A DNA stretch of 64,000 nt from Planctomycetaceae bacterium (GCA_009778035.1 WRKP01000005.1:1-64000); one strand, 5' to 3'; counted from the first letter of the stretch, positions 9,868-20,835 are shown. Notes: generated by a model not told the origin, from the sequence alone. Made by a program: numbers and translations.

Positions 9868-10455
9868 ATGCCCAACTACCGAGATTATCAACGCCAACGC
9901 TCCCTGACGCTCGGCGATCTGCTCCTGGAAAATCGGATTATCTTCCTGCAAGGAGAAATCCGAAGCGATAACGCAAACGAATTAGTGATGAAACTGCTCT
10001 ATCTGCAAAGCGAAAATCGCCGGAAGGATATCCATTTTTACATCAATTCGCCCGGCGGAAGCGTTACCGCAACGCTCGCAATTTACGATACGATGCAAAT
10101 GTTGAGTTGCTCGGTCGCGACGTACTGCGTCGGTTTGGCGGCGAGCGGCGGCTCCATTTTGCTGGCCGGCGGAACCAAAGGGAAACGCTTTGCCCTGCCG
10201 CATGCCAAAATTATGATGCACCAGCCCTGGGGCGGCGTGCAGGGACAGGTTTCGGATATTGAAATTCAAGCGCAGCAGATCATCAAAGATCGGGCGATGC
10301 TCAACGAAATTTTGGCATTTCACATTGGCAAGCCGGTCGAGGATATTGCCAAGGATACCGACCGGGACTTTTATCTCAATGCCGAAGAGGCAAAGGAATA
10401 CGGCGTGGTGGATGATATTTTACGCAAAACCGCCGCCGATCCGGCAGAGGAATAG
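9868..10455 (+). CDS. clpP: ATP-dependent Clp protease proteolytic subunit
   Basis: INSPGGSVTATLAIYDTMQ, AASGGS (Ser), IMMHQP (His), DRDFYLNAEEAKEYG (Asp). Confidence 0.93.
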   Translation: MPNYRDYQRQRSLTLGDLLLENRIIFLQGEIRSDNANELVMKLLYLQSENRRKDIHFYINSPGGSVTATLAIYDTMQMLSCSVATYCVGLAASGGSILLAGGTKGKRFALPHAKIMMHQPWGGVQGQVSDIEIQAQQIIKDRAMLNEILAFHIGKPVEDIAKDTDRDFYLNAEEAKEYGVVDDILRKTAADPAEE

Positions 10456-10598
10456 GCTGCAAAATCGCGTTGCGTCCCGTTTGCAGACCGGCTAACGGCC
10501 TGGAATTACGCTAAATGTCAATAAATTCGCAATGACCGTTAAAGTCCGAACGAATTAACGCCGATTCATACAATACGTGTTATCCATATATCCGTACC

Positions 10599-13280
10599 AT
10601 GAATCGGCTTTTTTGCACCCTTTGCCTCATTGTTCTCGTTGTCGGCCTCGCCGGGAGCACCGGGTGCAATCGGCAATTCTACCGAACAAAGGCAGATCAC
10701 GAGGTCTATTCCGTACTCAAACAAGGAAATAACGATCCGCGATGGAAAGTCGATGATTATAGAATTACACCCGACGCCGCCTCGCGGATGTTCGACCCGT
10801 TCCATCCCGATAAGGAGCCGATGCCGACGGACGATCCCGCCGCCCACCGCAAAATGCGTAGCGTCGGCGGAATGCGAGGCTCCAAAGATTGGTACGAACA
10901 CGGACGAACCCAACACGTCGAAAATCCCAACTGGCGGCATTATCTGCTCGTCAATGAAAAAGGGGAGATCCCGCTCGACAAGGAAAAAGCCGTCGAACTC
11001 GCCCGACTCCACGCGACCGAATACCAATCCGCCCTCGAAAGCCTGTATCTTGCCGCAATGAATGTGTCGCAAGAACGGTTTCGCTATGACGTCCAATTTT
11101 TCGGCGGGGATTCCCTGCTTTACCGCGTTCCCGGCAGCGGCCCGCCGAGTTTACGAAACGACGCAACCCTCCGTGCCGAACGAATGCTCGCGACCGGCGG
11201 GAATTGGGCCGTCGAACTGGCAAATTCGATTACCTGGACGCTCAACGGGCAAGGAACCTGGCGGACGAACTCCTCAATCATCAATGTCAGCGTCATGCAG
11301 CCGCTTCTACGCGGGGCAAACCGAAAAGTTGTCCTGGAACGGCTCACGCAGACCGAACGGGACTTCTTGGCGGAACTACGCCGGTTGATTCTATTCCAAC
11401 AAGGGCATTACACACGCATTGTAACCGGCACCGTTCCGCGAAATACGGGCGTATCCGGCGGCGGCGGATTTTACCGATTGCTGGCCGACCAAATCCAAAT
11501 CCAAAACAGACGCCAAAACGTCATCGCGACGGAAGAAAACCTAAACCGTTTTAACGAATTGTTCATTGCGGGACAACTGACCGACATCTCCCAAATTGCG
11601 GAAACCCGGCAATCGCTGTTGACTTCCCAAAGCCAGTTGCTGGAGCAGATCAATCGGTATCAGTCGAGCGTCGAATCGTATGTCAGTTCGCTCGGCTTGC
11701 CGCCGGACTTGAAGGTTAACATTCACGATCCGTTGTTGGAGCAATTCCAATTAACATCGCCGACGCTGCTCGCCTTGCAGGAAGACGTGGTCGAATATCT
11801 TGCGGAGATTCGTCCGAGCGACTCGCCCTTGCCGGCAAATTTTAGAGAAAATACCAAAAATGTCATTCGGCGTGCCGAAGGAGAAATTGCCGTCCTTGAA
11901 CACGATTTGGAACTTTTGGAGCGGAGCATACCGGAACGTTTGGCCAACTTGAGAGACCTCGAAAGCGTGCTTGCCGAATACATTGCCAGCGGCGAACGGA
12001 TTGATCGCAGTATCTACGATGCCGCCGTGTTTGAAGAACGAGTTTCGGCACTGCGAACCAAAGATATTCCCCGGACGCGTGCCCGACTTCAGGCGATTTT
12101 CACGCTCCTCAACTTGACCGCCGATACGGAAGAACAGGAATTGCGGGAAATGATTCGCAATCATTCGTTCGAGCCGTCGGTGCAGGCTGCGCTGGAATTG
12201 TTAACTTTTACGGAATTTCTGACGCCGACTCCTGATCCCACAACGCTCGCCCAACAGGCGGAATTAGCACAAACCGAAGAACAAATACAAGCACTTCGGG
12301 ATATGCTCGGTATTGACGCATCGGAGCAACCAATCCTGGAAGCACGGAGGATTATTGAGGAATTGCGCCGCCGCGACCGCTATCGAGATTGGGTGCGCCG
12401 TGTCTATTCTGCATTCCAGTACGAATTGGTGTCGCTTTCGCTGATGCAAACGCGGACTCGCCTGGATGCGATGACGCTGGTCCCGGTTTCCATTACACCG
12501 GACGAAGCATTTCAAGTTGCATCGGAATATCGGCTCGACTGGATGAACCGAAAATCGCAACTCGTTGATGCGTGGCGGCAAATTGATATTACGGCGGATA
12601 GACTGAAAGGAACGTTCAATCTGAACTTCAACGGCGGAATCGGTGCGATGGATAGCAATCGGGGTGTGCGTTTTGATTCGGATACCGGCAATCTTGATGT
12701 CCGATTTGAATGGGAATCGCCGTTGACGCGGTACAACGAGATGATGGCATATCGCCGCAGTCAAATTGATTATCAAAGAGCGCGTCGGGATTATTATACG
12801 TACATCGATTCGGTGCATTCCGACTTGCGAAATGTTGTCCGCGATGTGCAGATGAGTCAGATTAACTTCGAGATCAATCGGGGCGCGGTTTTTACGGCAA
12901 CGACCCGCGTGGATGTGATGCAACTTCGGATGGAGCAGCCGCCGGCGCGTGGGGCGAGGATTGATACCAGTCTTTCCGACCAGTTGATTCGTGCGCTTGA
13001 TGGATTGATGCGTAGCCAGAATGATTTGCTCAATACTTGGGTTGCCTATCAGACGCAGCGAATGCTTTTGGATTTGTATATGGGCACGATGTCGTTGGAC
13101 GCCCAGGGTCGCTGGATAGATCCCGGCGTGATCGGTTCGCAGGCCGTTGCATCGTTGTTTGATTCGTATGATTTTGAGCCGTTGGATGTCGTAATTCCGT
13201 CGTTGCCGATGCCGGACAATGTGCGGATATTGGAGCCGATTTCGGAATTACCGCGTCTCAATCGCCGGTATATTGATTAG
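10599..13280 (+). CDS. TolC-family-like outer membrane lipoprotein
   Basis: lipobox LAGSTGC; long coiled regions; NTWVAYQTQRMLLDLYMG near the C-terminus typical of TolC-like proteins. Confidence 0.7.
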   Translation: MNRLFCTLCLIVLVVGLAGSTGCNRQFYRTKADHEVYSVLKQGNNDPRWKVDDYRITPDAASRMFDPFHPDKEPMPTDDPAAHRKMRSVGGMRGSKDWYEHGRTQHVENPNWRHYLLVNEKGEIPLDKEKAVELARLHATEYQSALESLYLAAMNVSQERFRYDVQFFGGDSLLYRVPGSGPPSLRNDATLRAERMLATGGNWAVELANSITWTLNGQGTWRTNSSIINVSVMQPLLRGANRKVVLERLTQTERDFLAELRRLILFQQGHYTRIVTGTVPRNTGVSGGGGFYRLLADQIQIQNRRQNVIATEENLNRFNELFIAGQLTDISQIAETRQSLLTSQSQLLEQINRYQSSVESYVSSLGLPPDLKVNIHDPLLEQFQLTSPTLLALQEDVVEYLAEIRPSDSPLPANFRENTKNVIRRAEGEIAVLEHDLELLERSIPERLANLRDLESVLAEYIASGERIDRSIYDAAVFEERVSALRTKDIPRTRARLQAIFTLLNLTADTEEQELREMIRNHSFEPSVQAALELLTFTEFLTPTPDPTTLAQQAELAQTEEQIQALRDMLGIDASEQPILEARRIIEELRRRDRYRDWVRRVYSAFQYELVSLSLMQTRTRLDAMTLVPVSITPDEAFQVASEYRLDWMNRKSQLVDAWRQIDITADRLKGTFNLNFNGGIGAMDSNRGVRFDSDTGNLDVRFEWESPLTRYNEMMAYRRSQIDYQRARRDYYTYIDSVHSDLRNVVRDVQMSQINFEINRGAVFTATTRVDVMQLRMEQPPARGARIDTSLSDQLIRALDGLMRSQNDLLNTWVAYQTQRMLLDLYMGTMSLDAQGRWIDPGVIGSQAVASLFDSYDFEPLDVVIPSLPMPDNVRILEPISELPRLNRRYID

Positions 13281-13330
13281 ATCGCGGCAGGGCGACGCGG
13301 CTTGCGCCGGAAGACGGAAGCCGAACATGC

Positions 13331-14740
13331 CTACTCAACGACCTTCGGGTCGGCAATCGTCAAAATCGTCGATGTTCCAGGCCGCAACAGCGGTTCGACA
13401 ACAAACGTGATCGTCCGGCAGTTCTGCGGCAAATGCACTTCGATCCGCTGCGATGCGGCATCGCCACGGAGTTTCCAGGTTCCTAAAACCTGGGAATCCG
13501 CCAAAATTTTGAGCACCGACGACGACCACGGACGAAATTGGTCCTCAATGCCGATCACCGCCCGCAACGATACAAACGGACGCGGCAAATGATATTCAAG
13601 CGTTGCCGACCCCTGCAATGTTACGCCCCGTTCATATACATTGCCGTCTAACACGATTTCTCGCGATACCCGAGTCCGACTCTCCACAAACGTCCGCAGC
13701 AATCCCCCGTGTTCCTGGCCGAGTTCGGACGCAAACGGCAATGCAAATTCGCTGTGTACTCGTTCAAAATCGAAAAGCGACGCAATTCCCTTTTCGCCAA
13801 AGTCAATTTCGCTGACCTCATCAAGCGGAATCGAAACGGTCAAGCCCGATGCCGTCCGCCAGGTCAATTCCTCGCCGTCAAGCCGAATATCCGAAACCAT
13901 CCCCTGCGTGCCCGACCAGTGCGTCAAGGTTGCAAGCGGCGGCGAAGTTGTCGGCGGCACTTCTCCGTGCAGGACGAGTCCATAAATCCTGTGTCTCGGA
14001 ATCGGCAACACGGTGCCATCGACGTTGAAAAATACAGTTTCCGCATTCACGTCGCCGAGAATGCCGGTGTAAACATCGAATGTTCCTGGATTGCCGACGA
14101 TAAGTTTATCCCCCTCGGCAGAGGGAACGGCCAACCGCAGCCAATCTGCCGACGGATTGACGACATCCGACAAACCACGGACGGAAAATCGAACGGCCGA
14201 CAGGGCCTCAAGCGGAAGGGAAAATGCGTTGGGCAAGCCCGAATTCTGCAATTCCAACAGACGAACGTCGGCCTGACCGTCTGCAATGCTAAAATCAGCG
14301 GCGGTCAGTCGGGAGCCGTCCGTCAATTCGAGGGTAATAACCGTGTCGGGAAACGATTTTTGGACGGCCTGCTCGCTGGCTTGTTGTATTTTGGCGAGTT
14401 GATTGATGAGCCTTTGTGCGTTTGTTTGTTGTTGAGCGTTGGCGGCATTGGTCAGTCGGGATCGGCTTGGCGGCGGCTGGCGATGCTGTTGGGCGGCTGC
14501 GGAAGATGTTTCTCGATAGGGATTGGGGATAAGATTTCGGATTTTAACAACGCTTGCAATCGGCAACGTCTGGAGTTCGCCTTGGACATTGACAGTAATT
14601 TGGCCGCTATCCAGTTGGACCAGGGTTCCTAAAACGGCCTGTCCTTCGAGGTCGAGCACTTCAAAGTATGTTTCGGCTGACTCGGCGAAGGAGCAGGCGA
14701 GGAGCAAGACGGTGCAGGAGAAGAAAAGGCGGACTGGCAT
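13331..14740 (-). CDS. secreted NPCBM/NEW2 domain protein
   Basis: signal peptide; C-terminal SREIVLDGNVYERGVTLQGSATLEYHLPRPFVSLRAVIGIED is typical NPCBM. Confidence 0.75.
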   Translation of the reverse strand: MPVRLFFSCTVLLLACSFAESAETYFEVLDLEGQAVLGTLVQLDSGQITVNVQGELQTLPIASVVKIRNLIPNPYRETSSAAAQQHRQPPPSRSRLTNAANAQQQTNAQRLINQLAKIQQASEQAVQKSFPDTVITLELTDGSRLTAADFSIADGQADVRLLELQNSGLPNAFSLPLEALSAVRFSVRGLSDVVNPSADWLRLAVPSAEGDKLIVGNPGTFDVYTGILGDVNAETVFFNVDGTVLPIPRHRIYGLVLHGEVPPTTSPPLATLTHWSGTQGMVSDIRLDGEELTWRTASGLTVSIPLDEVSEIDFGEKGIASLFDFERVHSEFALPFASELGQEHGGLLRTFVESRTRVSREIVLDGNVYERGVTLQGSATLEYHLPRPFVSLRAVIGIEDQFRPWSSSVLKILADSQVLGTWKLRGDAASQRIEVHLPQNCRTITFVVEPLLRPGTSTILTIADPKVVE

Positions 14741-14810
14741 GCACGGAATTATAGCCGAAAATTACCAGAGCCGCAATAAACTGCAATACTGTCCCGGCCA
14801 TTAAATTTCC

Positions 14811-14888
14811 GTCATTCCGGCGAAAGCCGGAACCCAGAGGAACTGGTATCACACGCAGTGTCTGGATCCCGGCTTTCGCCGGGATGAC
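14811..14888. repeat. MITE/REP-like palindromic repeat
   Basis: gtcattccggcgaaagccggaacccag ... ctggatcccggctttcgccgggatgac. Confidence 0.75.
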
Positions 14889-14955
14889 AATGTGTGCGTC
14901 GGAATGACGGTTTTTGTCCATCGCAACACGGAAATGCTGCAACACGGGACACGCT

Positions 14956-17900
14956 CTAGCGTTCCCAAACGAAGCCGAGGTTGCACGCATGCATCACCTG
15001 ACGGTCATTCGCATAGGCATCATAGCCCAAAAACGCTCGAAGATGTGCATGAATGTCATGGTTTATACCAAAGCCCGTTTGAATCCAATCCCGGCCCGGA
15101 TCGTTGCCGTAAACCGTGAATTTACTCGCGGTTGCCGGAAATCCTGCATTCGTAAATCTGGCATCAAACCTGGTATGGCGTTCGCCGGTATCAAATTCAT
15201 ACATCCAAGCGACGTTGCCGTAAAAGGATGTCAAACCGCCCTTAAATCGGAACACCTCGGAGTCAAACCGCAAACCAAACATCGCTCGCAGGCTGTGATA
15301 ATCCTCCATTCCCGTCGTGAGGTTGATGCTGTCCGCTCCTCGTTCGGTGAACCCTTCCCGTACCAAACCGGTGTACTGTGCTCCGGCAAAGGGCGAAAAG
15401 TTAAAAATCCCGCCGCGATACCGCATTCCCGTTTCCACGTGGGCCGTTGCCAAAAACGCGTTATGGGTGTTGCGTGCCGTTCGGTTCACCGTATTCCACG
15501 GCGGATTGGGATCATTGGGGTCTGCTGTTAAATCCGGCCCGCCGAACGCAATATGCCGCCTGGTATTGTAGCGGTGATTTCCAAGACCGGCCTGGAGCAG
15601 GATATATCCATCTTCCGTATCCCGACGGAAATAGTGTCCCGCCATAAACTCTTGTGTAAGCGATCGGTCTCGTATTTCGCCGGACAGACTTCCTTCTCCC
15701 ATCGAGAGAAACACGCCCAAACGGCATTTTCGGTCATCCACGCGGTCATATCCGGCCATAATGCCCGAGAAACCTTGTCGGTATTTGCCGACGCTTCCAT
15801 CGTCGAACATCGTGCCAGCGTGCCCGTAGATCATTCCCCACAGGTTGTTGGTCGATTTGTATTTGCCGCGATCCATTTTAAGGTCTCGGGCAGACGATTG
15901 GCCACGGTATCCCGCTTGGTCGTAGACCGCTGCGACCGCATTGTAGTCCCTTCGCAGCACGTTGGCCAACGTGTTATGGAGCATCACCGTATTTTGGAAA
16001 CTTGCCGTAGTCATTGTGGCATAAATCGAACCACTCATTTGGTCGAGTGCGACTTGGAGCGGATCCGAAACGGTAACCATTTCACCCATCGGCACGATTC
16101 GCTCCGCCCTGGTGGTTTGTGCGCCGCTGACCTGCGCTTCCGTGTACATGTGTGCTTTATCAAGGGCCAAGAGCACTTCCCGATAATCGCTGTCAGGATA
16201 AATCCCTACCGCGTCGATATATCGGCCCATCGCTCGTTGGTTTTTCGTGTTGCCTTCACCGGCATACAGGAATTTCCTTTCGATGAAGAACCAGGCCTCG
16301 GAATCATCGCTTCGGACGGTCGCCTTGAGGAGCGGATCATTTATTGACCCGGCTGACATCCCGGTGGCATACAAACCTTCCGCTGCGGTGAGGAAAACAT
16401 ATCGGTCTTCGGAAGTGGTTGCGGGATAGAATTTTCCATCTTCCACCGCAATCTGGAGCGTTCCGCCGGTAATAAAGGCAGAGCCGCTGACTTCGATGAG
16501 GCTGTTTTTCAGTGTTTCCGTTGGATCATCGTTAATCCCTATGACAAAAGCACCGCCGCTGCTCACGAAGTTGCCGTCGATTGCCAGCGTTCCAATGCCT
16601 GCCAAGTAGGGCACACCGTCCGCATCAATACCAGTATCACCCACAACGATAACGCCGCCGTCATTCATAAACGTTCCGCCGTTCATTGCCAGTCTTGTCG
16701 TACCGGCCAGCAATCCTGTGTTTCCAAAGACGGGCGCATTGATACTTTTAACATTGATCATGCTTCCCGAATTGGCAATACTGTTGCCGACGGTCAGGGT
16801 TCCAACATCTACGAGCGATACCGTACTGGTAAGATTTCCAGCGATCGACATGGTTCCGACATTGCTAATTCTGCCCGTGCTGTACACATCACCGCCCACC
16901 GTCATGGATTCCACTTCATGAATGTCTCCGGTGAAGTTATCCAAGTTACCGGCAACGTTCATTGTGCCGATGGAACGCATGACCGCACTATTAAGCACGC
17001 TGCCGGCCTCCAAATTGTCGATTTCCTCAATTTGTCCTTGATAGCCGCCCATTGTTATATTTTCGTTACGCAGTGTGTCGGTCGTCATATTTCCAACATT
17101 GAAAATTCTCCCGCCACGGTTGCGAATGCTTTCCGCTTCCAGTTCATCGACATAACTCACGAGTCCGCCGGTGTAGTGGAGAACGCCGTCTGCATCGCGT
17201 TCGCCGCTTCCGACATTGAGAAAATCATTGCGGATACTCAGGAATCCAATGCCGGACATTTCGCCGTGGTTCGTAACATTTTCGGCGGAAATACTGTCCA
17301 CTCCAAGGACAAGGGCACCCCGTCGGTTTTGGAAATTGCCGGGCATATAGATCGTTCCGACGTCCACAATATCCCCATCATTGGTTATGCTCGCGGCGGA
17401 AATGCTGTCAATACCGATCGCGATGGCTCCTTCTCTGTTTCGGAAATCGCCGTGAACATCAATCGTCCCGACAAGTGCGAGTATTCCGGCATTGCTTAGC
17501 GTATCGGCAGAAATCCCGCCGACACCGACTGTAACGGCATCTTCTCTGTTCAGGAAATTGCCTTGCAGTTCAATCGTCCCAACATTTTCGATGAGTCCGT
17601 CGTTTCGGAGCGTATGGGCACTGAGAGTGTCCGCTACGTTTCTCACGACTGAGCCTGTACTGTTGATAAAATTGCTGGCAAGCATATAATTTTCGCTCCC
17701 AACCGGTACCCAGGTAATATCCCAATCACCGTAGCCTGGGGTATAAAGCAGTATCCAAGTGCCAGAAACAGGGTCAATCACTTCGGTCCAATCGCCACGG
17801 CCGGGAGTGTAGTAGGTCATACCCAATGTGTACTCACCGTTGCCAGGACTCATCACCGCCGTTTGCGTCCCGTCGGGATTGGTGATGAGATTCCAGTCGC

Positions 17901-20418
17901 CGGAGCCGCTGACTTCTCGATCTGCGGCTTCTATGCTGCCGATGTTTTCGATCACACCGCCTTGGATCACATCGCCTGCGGCGTTATAAATTGCAGTATT
18001 TCTGATTTCTCCCCCTTGAATCAAGCCAAAATTGCTGATCGTGCCGCCTTCGTTAAGGATGTTCTCTTCAATCCGCATTTCCGCAGATGGAGTACCGGTA
18101 ATACTGCCGGTGTTTGCGAGTCTTCCGCCGACGTCTAGCCGATCGTTGACCGCAATTGTTCCTCGGTTATTAACACTTTCCCATACCGACAATGTACCGA
18201 CGTTATCAATCGTTCGGCCTTCATTGAGCGTCAAACCTGAGCGGATTTCCATAGTTCCGACGTTTGCGTAGGCACCGGTATTGTTGCTGTTGTATGTACC
18301 CATCGAGATTTCACCGACATTGCTGATGCTGCCGCTGTGCGAAAGTTCGCCCCCGATGTAGATCGTGTCAACGCGGTTGACGGTGCCGACATTGATGAAA
18401 CCACTGTCCACGTGGATGCGGTCAATGTCCAGAATCGTACCGGTCAACTGATTCGTGAGACTGCCTCGCACTAAAAAATTAGGCGTGTTGGCATCAGGGA
18501 ACGGTTCGGCCAATGTCGTGCTGTTTAGGCCGGAAATGGAAGCACTGTTATCGACGTTTCCATCGACCCATAATGCACCGATACCGCCCAACTCCGCACT
18601 ATCGATATTCTCCCCGGTGCTGAGCGTCAAATTGTCCCGCACGTTCAAAATACCCAGCCCGCTAATTACCGCATTGCGTCGAATATCATCAAACGCCTCC
18701 CGGTTCTGCACGCTGAGCCGTCCGATATTGATAAAACTGCCGTTTCCGGTAACGGTATTGCCGATGTACACGAGCCCGAGGTCGCGAATAACGCCGACAT
18801 TGTTGATGGTGTCTGCATGAAACGATCCGCCGCTCCATAAACTCGTTCCACCGCCGCTGACGGTTCCGCCTTGCACATCCAAGTGCGAGAAGGCACTGAA
18901 TTCCAATCCCGGCGTATCATAATTGCGAGCGGCGAGATCAAGGGCAAGATTTCTTCCGTCGCCGAACAGCGTCAGGGTATTATTGCCTACCAGAGAATCT
19001 GCTCCTCCTATCGTAACGCTTTCCCAGCCGAAATCTCTCGTTAACCAGACGAATCCGCCGATTCGCATTTCGTTATTAGTCGCGTCAAAATTGATTTGGT
19101 CAAAAGTGCTGTCAATTCCGCCGCCGAGGGTCACTCCGCTCTGGAGGTTCAGCGTATTATTCGAGCCGGCACCCTGCCTGATGTGGCCGACGGTACTCGA
19201 CCCGTTGTTCAGATTGATGGTGTTGTCGGACGAATTGACATAAATTGCGTTGAGCAATCCGTTCGTTAGCGAACGTCGGGCACTGATCGTCCCGTTGTTT
19301 GTGAATGTCGCGTTGTTTCCGTGCGTGATAAGCACGCCGGTTCCCCCGTCGCCGTTTGCGGAGATGATTGCTTGGTTTGTAACGCTATTGCCAGTACCTT
19401 CGATCCGCATACCAGCCCCGGCATAGCCGGTTGCTATAAGGTTGCCGGTTTGAGTGATCGTATTATCGTTTCCAACGACGTGCAAACCGATGCCGAACAT
19501 GCCATTGCCGTTAAAACCGATTGTGTTTGTAAGGGTTTGATCGCTCAAATACACCGAATGGCCGAAAAACCTGCTTCGGGTAATGTTGTGGCCAAGATCT
19601 TGCATAATCGCCAATTCGACTTCCGAGAAAAACGGGCGGGAATTCGCGTCGTAAAAAGCATTCATATTTCCGAACGGCGTGTCGGGATGTGCGAGTGCAG
19701 AACCTTCTCCTGCTTCCGAGAAGACGGGAACGTGGTCGCCGAACACGGATATCGCATTTGGGCCTCTGAACGTAAATTGATCACCGGGGTTAATGTCGAG
19801 CGTTTGTCCTGCCCAACCCGATAGAGGTTGTCCGTTGGGAGCGTATAGAAAAGACCCCCAAGTCCCGGGTGCGATCTCATCCACTTCAACTTCGGTGCCG
19901 TCTTCATTGACTTCAAAGCCGATCGAGAGGATTCCCAAAACGTGCCCCAACTCGTGAATCATAAGGCTTTCGAGGTTGTTCGTGCCGAGTTTGAGTTGCG
20001 TGTTTTGACGGTTATCCCAATTTGAAGCGGGATTTCCGCTGATGACGACAAATCCGCCGTATTCTTCTTCGTCTTCCGGGCCGTATTCATCGCTCCACCC
20101 GCCCTGTCCCGAGCCTGGTTCCATCTCCGGGTCTTTGTCGAAGTAGACGTTTCGCTGCGCGGGCGTGACGTTCGGACTGGAGAAGTTGATGACATCATTC
20201 CAGTAGTTAACAGCCCGCTGAATCGCTGCCGTTTCCTCTGGTGTGTAGGAACTGGAAATTCCGCGGATTGTTATTTGCCCCAGTGCGGGCGCACTCCACG
20301 TTCCGAAGATTACAGCAATGGCCAGCACTGCTGGAACGCAACTGCATCGTATCTTGTTTTTTGTCCATCCTAACAAGGCGGCAGGCCCGAACATCCCTGA
20401 TTTTGGCGTTTCCGACAT
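14956..20418 (-). CDS. giant autotransporter with N-terminal metalloprotease-like segment and beta-barrel C-terminus
   Basis: LMIHELGHVLG; repetitive N-rich passenger (SITNDGDIVDVGTIYMPGNFQNRRGA...); C-terminal autotransporter barrel ending GFVWER. Confidence 0.85.
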   Translation of the reverse strand: MSETPKSGMFGPAALLGWTKNKIRCSCVPAVLAIAVIFGTWSAPALGQITIRGISSSYTPEETAAIQRAVNYWNDVINFSSPNVTPAQRNVYFDKDPEMEPGSGQGGWSDEYGPEDEEEYGGFVVISGNPASNWDNRQNTQLKLGTNNLESLMIHELGHVLGILSIGFEVNEDGTEVEVDEIAPGTWGSFLYAPNGQPLSGWAGQTLDINPGDQFTFRGPNAISVFGDHVPVFSEAGEGSALAHPDTPFGNMNAFYDANSRPFFSEVELAIMQDLGHNITRSRFFGHSVYLSDQTLTNTIGFNGNGMFGIGLHVVGNDNTITQTGNLIATGYAGAGMRIEGTGNSVTNQAIISANGDGGTGVLITHGNNATFTNNGTISARRSLTNGLLNAIYVNSSDNTINLNNGSSTVGHIRQGAGSNNTLNLQSGVTLGGGIDSTFDQINFDATNNEMRIGGFVWLTRDFGWESVTIGGADSLVGNNTLTLFGDGRNLALDLAARNYDTPGLEFSAFSHLDVQGGTVSGGGTSLWSGGSFHADTINNVGVIRDLGLVYIGNTVTGNGSFINIGRLSVQNREAFDDIRRNAVISGLGILNVRDNLTLSTGENIDSAELGGIGALWVDGNVDNSASISGLNSTTLAEPFPDANTPNFLVRGSLTNQLTGTILDIDRIHVDSGFINVGTVNRVDTIYIGGELSHSGSISNVGEISMGTYNSNNTGAYANVGTMEIRSGLTLNEGRTIDNVGTLSVWESVNNRGTIAVNDRLDVGGRLANTGSITGTPSAEMRIEENILNEGGTISNFGLIQGGEIRNTAIYNAAGDVIQGGVIENIGSIEAADREVSGSGDWNLITNPDGTQTAVMSPGNGEYTLGMTYYTPGRGDWTEVIDPVSGTWILLYTPGYGDWDITWVPVGSENYMLASNFINSTGSVVRNVADTLSAHTLRNDGLIENVGTIELQGNFLNREDAVTVGVGGISADTLSNAGILALVGTIDVHGDFRNREGAIAIGIDSISAASITNDGDIVDVGTIYMPGNFQNRRGALVLGVDSISAENVTNHGEMSGIGFLSIRNDFLNVGSGERDADGVLHYTGGLVSYVDELEAESIRNRGGRIFNVGNMTTDTLRNENITMGGYQGQIEEIDNLEAGSVLNSAVMRSIGTMNVAGNLDNFTGDIHEVESMTVGGDVYSTGRISNVGTMSIAGNLTSTVSLVDVGTLTVGNSIANSGSMINVKSINAPVFGNTGLLAGTTRLAMNGGTFMNDGGVIVVGDTGIDADGVPYLAGIGTLAIDGNFVSSGGAFVIGINDDPTETLKNSLIEVSGSAFITGGTLQIAVEDGKFYPATTSEDRYVFLTAAEGLYATGMSAGSINDPLLKATVRSDDSEAWFFIERKFLYAGEGNTKNQRAMGRYIDAVGIYPDSDYREVLLALDKAHMYTEAQVSGAQTTRAERIVPMGEMVTVSDPLQVALDQMSGSIYATMTTASFQNTVMLHNTLANVLRRDYNAVAAVYDQAGYRGQSSARDLKMDRGKYKSTNNLWGMIYGHAGTMFDDGSVGKYRQGFSGIMAGYDRVDDRKCRLGVFLSMGEGSLSGEIRDRSLTQEFMAGHYFRRDTEDGYILLQAGLGNHRYNTRRHIAFGGPDLTADPNDPNPPWNTVNRTARNTHNAFLATAHVETGMRYRGGIFNFSPFAGAQYTGLVREGFTERGADSINLTTGMEDYHSLRAMFGLRFDSEVFRFKGGLTSFYGNVAWMYEFDTGERHTRFDARFTNAGFPATASKFTVYGNDPGRDWIQTGFGINHDIHAHLRAFLGYDAYANDRQVMHACNLGFVWER

Positions 20419-20672
20419 TGGTCGCTCCGTCCCTAAATACAATCCTGACCCGATAGTGGTCTTTCAGGGTTATCGTAACACCGGCACTGAACTCTTGGAA
20501 GTTTTTGCCCAAACGCGATGGTGATTCCGGGCGGAGAGTATCATAATCGGCATATTTTACCTAATTTGTACTGGTAGTCTTCGCCGCTTCGCTTATTCCC
20601 GCTGCCGATCGGCGGTGAAAGGCAAAAATCGGACACTGGAATAAGTTACGAACTTGGGCTAGAATGGGTTCG

Positions 20673-20819
20673 GAGCGTATCTCAAATTTCACTGGACAAA
20701 AAAAGCCGTCATCCCGGCGCAGGCCGGGATCCAGACATTGCGTGCGATGTTGGTCCTCTGGATTCCGGCTTTCGCCGGAATGACGAAAACACGTCTAGAG
20801 CAATTTGAAACTCGCTCTA
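20673..20819. mobile_element. MITE-like element, full copy with terminal inverted repeats
   Basis: GAGCGTATCTCAAATTTCACTGGACAAAAA...GCCGTCATCCCGGCG ... CGCCGGAATGACG...AATTTGAAACTCGCTCTA. Confidence 0.75.
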
Positions 20820-20835
20820 AACCAGGAGGAACCCA

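Noticed and set aside
13709-14632. 307-aa plus-strand ORF
   Set aside because: Antisense to the NPCBM-domain protein.
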